DNA of 64,000 nt from Dethiobacter alkaliphilus (GCA_016841605.1 JAENYV010000007.1:62001-126000); one strand, 5' to 3'; counted from the first letter of the stretch, positions 46,615-54,979 are shown. The notes: generated by a model from the sequence alone, not told the origin. Program-made: numbers and translations.

Positions 46615-46804
46615 GGGACCCGAATCACAAAAGCGTAGATTAGAGGAGACGGGATCAGGCTTGAAATATTCCCTTATCGGTTAGCGGAGGGGACGCGGGG
46701 ATAGGTCTTTTATCACTACTTATGTAAAGATCTGCCCCCTTTTCTTAAAAGTTTCTTTTTGAATTAGCTTATTGAGGGAATGCGAAATCTTTAGGAGGGG
46801 TATT

Positions 46805-47173
46805 ATGAAACAGGGAACTGCTCATCCCTATCGTCATAATAATCCTCTCCTGAACTGTGCCGGATTCACCTTAACTGAGCTGATGGTTGTAGTTGTTATC
46901 ATCGCTATCCTGGTCGCCGTAGCAGTCCCGTTCTATGAAACCTTAAAAGCAGATGCCGCGGAAAAAGCTAACGAGGCGAACATCCGCATTATCCACGGCG
47001 CGGTGCAGATGTATATCGCGGACCATGGTGTCCCGGAGGGCGAACCCGATTGCGGTTGGCAGGAGGCCCTATCAGAGTACCTGCAGGAATGGCCTGAACC
47101 TCCTCCCGGCTATACGGGAACATACCAGGTTAGCGGTACTTTTCAAAACTATAAGGTTGAATTGGAAGAATAA
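46805..47173 (+). CDS. Type IV prepilin
   Basis: 'NCAGFTLTELMVVVVIIAILVAVAVPFYETLKADAAEKANEANIRI'; aggagggg SD before ATG 46805. Confidence 0.92.
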   Translation: MKQGTAHPYRHNNPLLNCAGFTLTELMVVVVIIAILVAVAVPFYETLKADAAEKANEANIRIIHGAVQMYIADHGVPEGEPDCGWQEALSEYLQEWPEPPPGYTGTYQVSGTFQNYKVELEE

Positions 47174-47400
47174 AAGCAGGATTAAAAACAAGCTCCCGGT
47201 GAAATGAAACTACCGGGGGCTTTTCCTTTTTTCCCTTCCATCGTCTTGATATGCAGGTAAACGGGAAGCAGTGGGGAAGGACACTGTTGCTTATTTGAAA
47301 CATGAGGATTCTTTCGCAAATAAAAATCAAAAATTGAAGCTGCCTGGTCAACATGTTATAATTATAACGCCAGCGATAAAATAATTGAAATGGGAAAAAT

Positions 47401-47655
47401 ATGGATACCCAAAAAGTCTTAAAAAAAATTCTGCAAGGTAATAAAAATATTAGATTTGAAGAAATGGTTGCGCTTATTTAATCTTACGGATTTACATTAT
47501 CCCGGGTATCTGGAAGTCACCACATTTTTTTTAACCCCCAAGTAAAAGAAATCATAAACTTACAAAATGTTCAAGGTAAAGCAAAACAGTATCAGATTAA
47601 GCAATTCCTAAAAATGGTTGAATATTATAGATTAACAATGAAAGATGGTGAATAA
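47401..47655 (+). pseudogene. HicA-like toxin with internal nonsense codon
   Basis: MDTQKVLKKILQGNKNIRFEEMVALI*SYGFTLSRVSGSHHIFFNPQVKEIINLQNVQGKAKQYQIKQFLKMVEYYRLTMKDGE; TAA at 47479-47481. Confidence 0.75.
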
Positions 47656-47657
47656 TA

Positions 47658-47876
47658 GTGGATTATCATATCAACATTTTTTACAGCGAAGGAGACGAAG
47701 GATACATTGCTGATATTCCTGATCTGCCGGGTTGCTCTGCATTCGGTGATACTCCTGAAATTGCCTTAAGCGAACTATCAAAAGCTAAAGATGCCTGGTT
47801 GGAAACAGCAAGGGATAATAATCTGCCTGTCCCTCCTCCCAGGTACCGTCCCATTATTTACCAGGTTAATAGTTAG
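47658..47876 (+). CDS. HicB-like antitoxin
   Basis: 'YHINIFYSEGDEGYIADIPDLPGCSAFGDTPEIALSELSKAKDAWLETA'. Confidence 0.85.
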   Translation: MDYHINIFYSEGDEGYIADIPDLPGCSAFGDTPEIALSELSKAKDAWLETARDNNLPVPPPRYRPIIYQVNS

Positions 47877-48053
47877 AAAATTTCGGGACACATTAAAAAT
47901 TATTGAAAATTAAGCAAAAAATGGACGCTGTGAAATGGCAGCCGGAACATGAAGACATTTTTTTTACTGGCGAAAGCCTTAATTCCATAACTTAAAGATA
48001 TAGCTGCCGGGGGGTTGGTTCCAACAGGAAACTCGGGAACAAGAAAAGCATAT

Positions 48054-48392
48054 TTACAGCCCCAATAATATTCTGATTCTATCTTCAATTAAAGCCATTG
48101 TTGTTGAGGGGACAATACCTGTCCGTGTTACAAGGCGTTCAGTAGAAATAGACCGTATATCCTCACATTTGATATAGCTGGTTTTTTGCAAACCGCCTTC
48201 AGGTGGTTCTAACGGAACATGTAAGGGAATGTGCTTATTTTGTGAGGTGATAGGCAAAACTACTGCCAATTCTGCGGCTCCTTGATTAAAAATGTCAACG
48301 GAAAGTACCAGGGCCGGCCTTCTGCCGGCTTCTTCGTGTCCTTTTACAGGATTTAGATCAACCAGCCATATTTCACCTCTTGAAGGCTTCAT
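48054..48392 (-). CDS. MazF/PemK-family endoribonuclease toxin
   Basis: 'MKPSRGEIWLVDLNPVKGHEEAGRRPALVLSVDIFN', 'SYIKCEDIRSISTERLV'. Confidence 0.92.
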   Translation of the reverse strand: MKPSRGEIWLVDLNPVKGHEEAGRRPALVLSVDIFNQGAAELAVVLPITSQNKHIPLHVPLEPPEGGLQKTSYIKCEDIRSISTERLVTRTGIVPSTTMALIEDRIRILLGL

Positions 48393-48670
48393 TTATTTTT
48401 CTCCGGATTATCAGCAAGTGCTTTATCCCAAAGCTCTCGTTCCTTAAGTTCTTCTTCCCATTGTTCAGGATTTTTTTTAAGGTCCCAAAAAGCATCGTTT
48501 GTTTCTTCTAATAAACGTTTACGCCGGTACTCTTCAACAGCCTTTTCCAGTATTTCTTGCATGGACATGCCGGTTTGTTCTGCAGTATCCCGCAATGATT
48601 TCCAGGTATTTCGTGTTACCCTGACAGTAGTACTACTCAATTCAAATCTCCTCCTAATAATTACCAACAC
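48389..48670 (-). CDS. Ribbon-helix-helix antitoxin
   Basis: 'SSTTVRVTRNTWKSLRDTAEQTGMSMQEILEKAVEEYRRKRLLEETNDAFWDL'; overlaps toxin start. Confidence 0.82.
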   Translation of the reverse strand: MLVIIRRRFELSSTTVRVTRNTWKSLRDTAEQTGMSMQEILEKAVEEYRRKRLLEETNDAFWDLKKNPEQWEEELKERELWDKALADNPEKNK

Positions 48671-48861
48671 CCGGTTTTAGCTTTTGTTACAATTTAGTAT
48701 ACCATATTTAAAACAATATAATCAACATGTTGATACGGAAAAAGGAATTATCACAAAAAAACCCCCGTCTGAACAGTAACAAAAAACCAGACTGCGCCTT
48801 GTTTTTTATTTTCCGTTAATTTATAATGTTCTTAGAAAGAAGAATCGGCCTTTGAGAGAAG

Positions 48862-49710
48862 GTGACCTCTTTGGTTCAGGAAGTTAAAGAAAAAGTAAGC
48901 TCTTTAGAGAAAACCTTGGAAGATTTTATTAGGCATACCAATTTAGGCTTTGCTAAGGTGCAAAATGCTCTGATTGAACAAAAGCAATCGATGGACGATT
49001 TTAAAGAAGAGATGCGTCTGGCCCGTGAACGGTCCGATAAAGAAATGCAAAAGTTCAAAGAAGAGATGCGCTTGGCTCGTGAACGCTCTGAAAAAGATAT
49101 GCTGGAATTCAAAGAAGAAATGCGCCTAGCTCGTGAACGCTCTGAAAAAGATATGCTGGAGTTCAAAGAAGAGATGCGCTTGGCTCGTGAACAGTCCGAT
49201 AAAGAAATGTATTTTGCTCAAGAACGGTCCGATAAAGAGATACAGAACTTCAAAGTAGAAATGAATAAGAGATGGAGTGAACTTGCCAACCGCTTGGGGA
49301 CGTTGGCCGAGGATTTTGTTGCCCCTAATATTCCCTTTATTGCCCAAAAATACTTTCAATGTCCGGAAGAGGCAGAACTTTTTATGGTTCGCTGCAAAAA
49401 AAGACACAGCAAAGAAAAAGCAAAGCGCCGGGAGTTTGATATCATTGCCTTGTATGAGGATAAAGTCATTTTAAATGAGACAAAATCTACTCCCCGTCAG
49501 CAATATATTGATACTTTTGCTGAGTTTCTACCCCAATTTTTTGAATATTTTCCGGAGTACAGCAGCAGGGAACTTATACCCATTTTTGCTTCCCTTTACG
49601 TTGATAAGCAAACTGTGGAATATGCGACACGAAAAGGTATTTATGTACTGGCGATAAAAGGCGATAGCATGGATCTGCTTAATTACAGCCAGTTAAAAGA
49701 CTCTGCATAA
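48862..49710 (+). CDS. Coiled-coil protein with PD-(D/E)XK-like nuclease domain (DUF3782-like)
   Basis: 18-aa tandem repeat 'FKEEMRLARERS(D/E)K(E/D)M'; 'REFDIIALYEDKVILNETKST'. Confidence 0.75.
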   Translation: MTSLVQEVKEKVSSLEKTLEDFIRHTNLGFAKVQNALIEQKQSMDDFKEEMRLARERSDKEMQKFKEEMRLARERSEKDMLEFKEEMRLARERSEKDMLEFKEEMRLAREQSDKEMYFAQERSDKEIQNFKVEMNKRWSELANRLGTLAEDFVAPNIPFIAQKYFQCPEEAELFMVRCKKRHSKEKAKRREFDIIALYEDKVILNETKSTPRQQYIDTFAEFLPQFFEYFPEYSSRELIPIFASLYVDKQTVEYATRKGIYVLAIKGDSMDLLNYSQLKDSA

Positions 49711-49808
49711 AATATAAGAAAAAGTCGCTTTAAATAGAAAGTCACAATATGGTTACAAAGATTAGCAATGCAAAATCCGTATAATATTTTTGTTAACAGA
49801 ACCAAGCT

Positions 49809-49855
49809 CCGCAGGTACAAAACCTTTTATGTTCACCTGCGGTGTTTTCTTTTTC
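49809..49855 (+). terminator. Terminator downstream of coiled-coil gene copy 1
   Basis: CCGCAGGT...ACCTGCGG followed by tgttttctttttc. Confidence 0.65.
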
Positions 49856-49918
49856 TACAAAAAATTTTAAGGCGGTTGGAACAATGTAAACATGAGGGAT
49901 AGGATTTCGAATATTAAT

Positions 49919-50226
49919 ACTACAGCAAAAAGTTGCTTTACTCTTATCTTTTGCATACACCAGGCGCTCGGGTGAAATGCCGGGCAAGGTGCGACTTTTC
50001 CCGGCCGTGCAAAGTCCCGGCGAAGCGCAGACCGAAAGCTTACCCTGCAGACAGGACGTCTGCAGCCGGCTCGCTGCCATGGAGGCAGCTTGCCGGGTAG
50101 GTAAGCGAAGGGCTAAGAAGAACCGCAGGACTTGCAGGCAGGAAACCAGAGCACCGGTCCGGCGCTTTGCCCGAGCGACCGCAAACCGTCTCCATGGCAC
50201 GCTAATTACTAGTTTCCGTTGTAGGG
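49919..50226. mobile_element. Candidate ~308-bp insertion flanked by TTAAT direct repeats, absent from duplicated copy
   Basis: TTAAT at 49914-49918 and 50227-50231; homologous copy has a single TTAAT at 52528-52532 in the same context (gaatt TTAAT ctctccccggcagccccgtcatcctaatat). Confidence 0.5.
49965..50177 (+). ncRNA. Highly structured GC-rich RNA-like element
   Basis: Closing CGCTCGGG (49965-49972)/CCCGAGCG (50170-50177); GGGCAAGGTGC (49982-49992)/GCGCTTTGCCC (50162-50172); GACTTT (49993-49998)/AAAGTC (50011-50016); GCTTACC (50038-50044)/GGTAAGC (50100-50106) enclosing CTGCAGAC aggac GTCTGCAG and CCGGC tc GCTGCC atgga GGCAGC tt GCCGG. Confidence 0.6.
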
Positions 50227-50307
50227 TTAATCTCTCTCCGGCAGCCCCGTCATCCTAATATGCAGGTAAAAGGGGAAATTATGGCGAATTATTATAAGGT
50301 GAAGGAC

Positions 50308-50358
50308 ATGAAGAAGAAGAAGAAGAAGAAGAAGAAGAAGAAGAAGAAAACGGAATAG
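50308..50358 (+). repeat. (AAG)12 microsatellite in a short ATG ORF (M-K13-T-E-stop)
   Basis: atg followed by 12 aag, aaa acg gaa tag. Confidence 0.9.
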
Positions 50359-50365
50359 AACGGGG

Positions 50366-51544
50366 TTGTTTGTACTGCTGGAAAAAAAAGAAGCGGGATG
50401 TGCCGATAGGACCAAGCAGGTAAACTCTTTCCTAGTGATGGATATACTGGAAAAAGCACAGAAAATGGAAGCACGGGGCGAAGATATCATTCACTTGGAA
50501 ATTGGGGAACCTGATTTTGACACCCCCCAGCCAGTGAAGGAAGCTGCCATGCAAGCATTGATCGCGGGAGATACCCATTATACCCATAGTCTGGGCAAAT
50601 TGGCATTGCGTGAAGCTATTGCCGGCTTTTACAAGCGTAAATACGGGGTTGAATTGTCTCCGGAGCAAATTATCGTTACATCCGGCTCTTCTCCCGGGAT
50701 GTTGCTCATCTTTTCTGTGTTGGTAGAACGTGAAGATGAGATAATACTTCCTGACCCGCACTACGCCTGCTACCCCAATTTTATCCGCTTTCTCGAGGGT
50801 AAGCCTGTTTATATTCCGGTATGGGGAGAGTACGGCTTCAAATACCGGCCTGATGATATAAAAAAAGCAATCAACGCCAAGACAGCATTCCTGATGCTCA
50901 ATTCCCCGGCCAATCCCACTGGTTCTGTCTATAACAGCCGCGAGCTGCAAGAGTTAGCGGCGCTCGACCGGATGATCGTTTCCGACGAGATCTACGCGGG
51001 GCTTGTTTACGGGGAAGAGCAGCATACCATTCTGGAATATACAAAGAAGGCCTTTGTCATCGGCGGCTTCTCCAAGGTTTATGCCATGACCGGATGGCGC
51101 CTGGGTTATGTAATCGCACCGCCGGAATATATCCGTGTCATGCAAAAGCTCCAGCAAAACCTCTTTATCTGTGCCGCATCCTTTGCCCAAGAGGCTGCTG
51201 TTACTGCTTTGAACTGTTGCGATCGGCATGTAAATTCCATGTTGGAAGTTTACGACCGCCGCCGCCACTATTTGTTGGAGCGTTTGAAAAAAGCAGGTAT
51301 TGCACCGCCCGTGGACCCCAAAGGAGCCTTTTATGTGCTGGCTGATATAAGCAAATATACTGCAGATTCCCTGGCTTTTGCCTTTGAAATTCTGGAAGAA
51401 GCAAAGGTTGCCGTAACCCCGGGGATAGATTTCGGTCAAAACGGGGAAGGCTACCTGCGGCTCTCCTATGCCAACTCCCTGAAAAATATTGAGGAAGGAA
51501 TGAACCGTTTGGAATCTTACCTGGAGAATCGACTGAAGTCCTAA
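50366..51544 (+). CDS. Pyridoxal phosphate-dependent aminotransferase (class I/II)
   Basis: 'IIHLEIGEPDFDTPQPVKEAA', 'LNSPANPTGSVY', 'VSDEIYAGLVY', 'GGFSKVYAMTGWRLGYVIAP'. Confidence 0.95.
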   Translation: MFVLLEKKEAGCADRTKQVNSFLVMDILEKAQKMEARGEDIIHLEIGEPDFDTPQPVKEAAMQALIAGDTHYTHSLGKLALREAIAGFYKRKYGVELSPEQIIVTSGSSPGMLLIFSVLVEREDEIILPDPHYACYPNFIRFLEGKPVYIPVWGEYGFKYRPDDIKKAINAKTAFLMLNSPANPTGSVYNSRELQELAALDRMIVSDEIYAGLVYGEEQHTILEYTKKAFVIGGFSKVYAMTGWRLGYVIAPPEYIRVMQKLQQNLFICAASFAQEAAVTALNCCDRHVNSMLEVYDRRRHYLLERLKKAGIAPPVDPKGAFYVLADISKYTADSLAFAFEILEEAKVAVTPGIDFGQNGEGYLRLSYANSLKNIEEGMNRLESYLENRLKS

Positions 51545-51672
51545 TAATACTTATAGCTGGTTTTTTGCAAACCGCCTTATTCAAATTTTCGCAAAATGGG
51601 TCGGACGCCTTGTTTTTTATTTTCCGTTAATTTATAATGTTCTTAGAAAGAAGAATCGGCCTTTGAGAGAAG

Positions 51673-52299
51673 GTGACCTCTTTGGTTCAGGAAGTTAAAG
51701 AAAAAGTAAGCTCTTTAGAGAAAACCTTGGAAGATTTTATTAGGCATACCAATTTAGGCTTTGCTAAGGTACAAAATGCTTCGATTGAACAAAAGCAATC
51801 GATGGACGATTTTAAAGAAGAGATGCGTTTGGCCGATATGCAGAACTTCAAAGTAGAACTGAATAAGAGATGGGGTGAACTTGCCAACCGCCTGGGGACG
51901 TTGGCCTAGGACTTTGTTTCCCCTAATATTCCCTTTATCGCCCAAAAATACTTTCAATGCCCGGAAGAGGCGGAACTTTTTATGGTGCGCTGCAAAAAAA
52001 GACACAGCAAAGAAAAAGCAAAGCGCCGGGAGTTTGATATCATTGCCTTTTATGAGGATAAAGTCATTTTGAATGAGACAAAATCGATTCCCCGTCAGCA
52101 ATATATTGATGCTTTTGCCGAGTTTTTGTTTGAATATTTTCAGGAGTACAGCGGCAGGGAACTTATACCCATTTTTGCCGCCTTTACGTTGATAAGCAAA
52201 CTGTGGAATATGCGACACGAAAAGGTATTTATGTGCTGGCAATAAAAGGTGATAGCATAGATTTGCTTAATTACAGCCAGTTAAAAGACTCCGTATAAA
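51673..52299 (+). pseudogene. Degenerate duplicate of coiled-coil/PD-(D/E)XK gene
   Basis: In-frame TAG at 51907-51909 where copy 1 has GAG (TLAED), tandem repeats collapsed, frameshift further on. Confidence 0.85.
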
Positions 52300-52398
52300 A
52301 TACAAAAAAAAGTAGATTTAAGAAGAAAGTCACAATAAGCTTACAAAAATTGGCAAAGTAAAAATCCGCATAATGTTTCCGTTAACAAAAGCCAAGCT

Positions 52399-52445
52399 CC
52401 GCAGGTACAAAACGTTTTACGTTCACCTGCGGTGTTTTTCTTTTT
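52399..52445 (+). terminator. Terminator downstream of pseudogene copy 2
   Basis: CCGCAGGT...ACCTGCGG then tgtttttctttttct. Confidence 0.65.
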
Positions 52446-52617
52446 CTACAAAGAGTTTTACAGCGGTTGGAGGGGCAGAGGAGAGGGCTAAAGACACAAT
52501 GTAAAAATGAGGCATAAAATTTGAATTTTAATCTCTCCCCGGCAGCCCCGTCATCCTAATATATGGCGAATTATTACAGGGTGTATATTTCTTTCAAGGT
52601 TAGAAGGAGTTTACAGG

Positions 52618-53328
52618 ATGGCGTATAATCCAAACAATCCCATTATTGTTCAAGGGGATAAAACCATACTCGTGGAAGTGAATAATGATTTATACGAAGA
52701 AGTGAGGAATGAGGTAGGCCGCTTTGCCGAATTAGAGAAAAGTCCGGAATACATGCATACCTATCGCATCTCTTTCCTGTCCTTGTGGAATGCTGCCTCC
52801 AGCGGCATAGACGCAAAAGAAATTGTATCTGAAGAGCCTGAAAAAGAAATGGAATTTTCCGGGATACTCATTCAGCCCAACTATGAAGTGGTCGTTGCTG
52901 CAGGTGGGATGCAGGAGGTGCATACGCTGTATCTGGACAGGTTTGCGGAAAAGGTATCCGGGGGCGTGGTTAATGTGTACAAGCTATCCTTTAAGGCAGT
53001 AGCGAGCGCTCTGGATCAGAGTATACCTGTTCAGGAGTTAATTGATTATTTTCTGGAATTCAGCGTTAATCCTCTTCCGGAGAACGTCCTTTTAACCCTT
53101 CAGGAATGGGAGAGGGACAGCAAGAAAATTCGCATCAGAACCGTGACTATTCTTGATATGGATGATCAATATTTATTGGAGGAACTTAAGAGCTATAAAA
53201 CAATCCGCAATTATATTCGCAGCGACCTTCATTATGTGCTCGAAATCGATGAAAAATCGGCCAAAAAGCTGAAGAGAGAAATTGAAAAAAAGAATCGCTT
53301 TTGTCTGATGGAACCTACCGGAAAATAA
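52618..53328 (+). CDS. Stand-alone helicase-associated (Helicase_C_3 / XPB N-terminal-like) domain protein
   Basis: 'IIVQGDKTILVEVNNDLYEEVRNEVGRFAELEKSPEYMHTYRISFLSLWNAASSGI'. Confidence 0.65.
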   Translation: MAYNPNNPIIVQGDKTILVEVNNDLYEEVRNEVGRFAELEKSPEYMHTYRISFLSLWNAASSGIDAKEIVSEEPEKEMEFSGILIQPNYEVVVAAGGMQEVHTLYLDRFAEKVSGGVVNVYKLSFKAVASALDQSIPVQELIDYFLEFSVNPLPENVLLTLQEWERDSKKIRIRTVTILDMDDQYLLEELKSYKTIRNYIRSDLHYVLEIDEKSAKKLKREIEKKNRFCLMEPTGK

Positions 53329-53566
53329 GGCCAATTTACAGGAGGGAAGAGATGTCATTTACAAATGTTTAGCTAAAGATAGTTGATGACTTTCAAAAAT
53401 TTTGTAGTTTTATAGAAACTGAAAAACCGGTTTATCACCAAAAAGGATTTTTTTAAAGGCATTCGAAAAAAATACAAAATATTTGTCTTCCAAACAATTC
53501 CTTTCTAGGATATAATAAGGTTAGAGGAATATAACCATCTAAAAGAAGGAAAGGGGTGAGGGAGTA

Positions 53567-54979
53567 ATGTTTTTCAAAAATGAAAAAGGTATTGCGATGG
53601 GAATGGCAATTATTATTGGCCTTGTAATAACGGTGTCAGGAATAGTCCTGTGGCAGGTCAGTACCAATGATACTCTCCAGGTGGAAAGGGACGAAAACAG
53701 CACCCAAGCCTTTTTTTATGCAAAATCAGGTGTGGAGTTGGCCGTAGGCCTGTTGCAAGATGATCCGGATTACCTTGCTCATGGTGAAGAAGCATCTTTT
53801 TACGGGAACCTGGATGAGCCGACATATTCTAGTACTGAGACCGATGATTACAACATATATTTTGAAATAGAGAGAGATAATAACGATTATTTTATCAGAT
53901 CAACGGGTATTGTGCGCGTCGGCAGTGCACAGGGAGCACAAGCGGCGGCAAATTCGTTAGGCTTTGTTATTAATATGCAACAACTTGAGGAAAGCGTTGG
54001 TATGGGCGGCGGAGGCGGTGGAGGCGGACAGATACCGCCCCTGGATATGATTTTTTCCTTAGGAGATATTGAGTTAACGGGCAGTTCGCAAATTGTCGGA
54101 AATACGGGAACCAACTCCGTAGCGGAGGATAGTGTTGTTTTAGCATGGTCCACCGTCATAAACGGTTTGCTTTCCATTGGGCCGGGAGGAGATCCGGCCA
54201 CTGTTATTGATACCAGAAACTATGCGGGCAATTTGCCGCAAGGCACTGCGGCCTTACCCTCTGCCCGCTCCTACCCCATGCCGGAGTTCCCGGAGTTTCC
54301 GGATCTTCCGTTTCAAGGATTTATGGATGCCGGTTGGTGGCCCATACCTCCCGGTGGACATAGAATAAGTGAAACCGGCACATATTCGTATATTAATGTA
54401 CAAAATGAACTAACCATTGATATTGGCGATGAAGATCTGTTAATTAGAACCGAAAGCCTGAGTGTTACAGGTAGTGGAAAAATAAAACTCAATAAGACGG
54501 GATCCGGGCGCTTAATTTTGTATGTTGATAATACTTTTAATATAAACGGTAGCAGCACAATTAATCAAAATGGTAACTATAATGATGTTATTATGTATTA
54601 TGCCGGAAGTGGAAATCCATCAATTGATGGCAGCACGAAATACGTGGGTTCTATCTATGCAGTTAATTCGAACTTTACCGTCGCCGGTTCAGGCGGTGTA
54701 ACCGGACATATTGTAACGGGAGGCACTACTGTTAATGTAACCGGTAATGCAGAGGCTAATGTCAGGGCGGTTTATGCCCCCAATGCTGTTTTAACTGTAA
54801 GCGGCAGCAGCCGCATCAGGGGTGCGGTTGTAGCACAGAGCATTAACGTCTTGGGCAACTCAAGAATTTTCTATGATGATTCTTTAAACTTGGAATTTTT
54901 CCAACTCCTCGATTGGGGTTCGGGAGAAGCTGGAGAGCCGGCAGATTGGCGGGCCATCGGCCAGTGGCAAAGGTTGTAA
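53567..54979 (+). CDS. PilX-like protein with polyglycine linker and long beta-solenoid-like C-terminus
   Basis: N-terminus 'NEKGIAMGMAIIIGLVITVSGIVLWQVS'; 'MGGGGGGGGQIPPLD'; repetitive 'NVTGNAEANVRAVYAPNAVLTVSGSSRIRGAVVAQSINVLGNSRI'. Confidence 0.75.
   Translation: MFFKNEKGIAMGMAIIIGLVITVSGIVLWQVSTNDTLQVERDENSTQAFFYAKSGVELAVGLLQDDPDYLAHGEEASFYGNLDEPTYSSTETDDYNIYFEIERDNNDYFIRSTGIVRVGSAQGAQAAANSLGFVINMQQLEESVGMGGGGGGGGQIPPLDMIFSLGDIELTGSSQIVGNTGTNSVAEDSVVLAWSTVINGLLSIGPGGDPATVIDTRNYAGNLPQGTAALPSARSYPMPEFPEFPDLPFQGFMDAGWWPIPPGGHRISETGTYSYINVQNELTIDIGDEDLLIRTESLSVTGSGKIKLNKTGSGRLILYVDNTFNINGSSTINQNGNYNDVIMYYAGSGNPSIDGSTKYVGSIYAVNSNFTVAGSGGVTGHIVTGGTTVNVTGNAEANVRAVYAPNAVLTVSGSSRIRGAVVAQSINVLGNSRIFYDDSLNLEFFQLLDWGSGEAGEPADWRAIGQWQRL

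Larger units (their letters stand above)
51606..52585 (+). repeat. Second, degenerate copy of the 48795-50310 segment
   Basis: Near-identical upstream region, gene body, terminator and 'ctccggcagccccgtcatcctaatat...atggcgaattatta' tail; 26-bp MazF-region fragment at 51553-51578. Confidence 0.85.

Noticed and set aside
48990-49220. Direct repeats that could suggest a CRISPR-like array
   Set aside because: Contiguous 54-bp in-frame coding repeats without spacers (coiled coil), not CRISPR.
49977-50258. 93-aa forward ORF (and reverse 49793-50200) across the GC-rich structured element
   Set aside because: No protein-like motifs; the open frames are explained by GC-rich structured sequence.
50292-50474. 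Reverse-strand ORF with a run of phenylalanines
   Set aside because: Shadow translation of the (AAG)12 microsatellite; no coding evidence.
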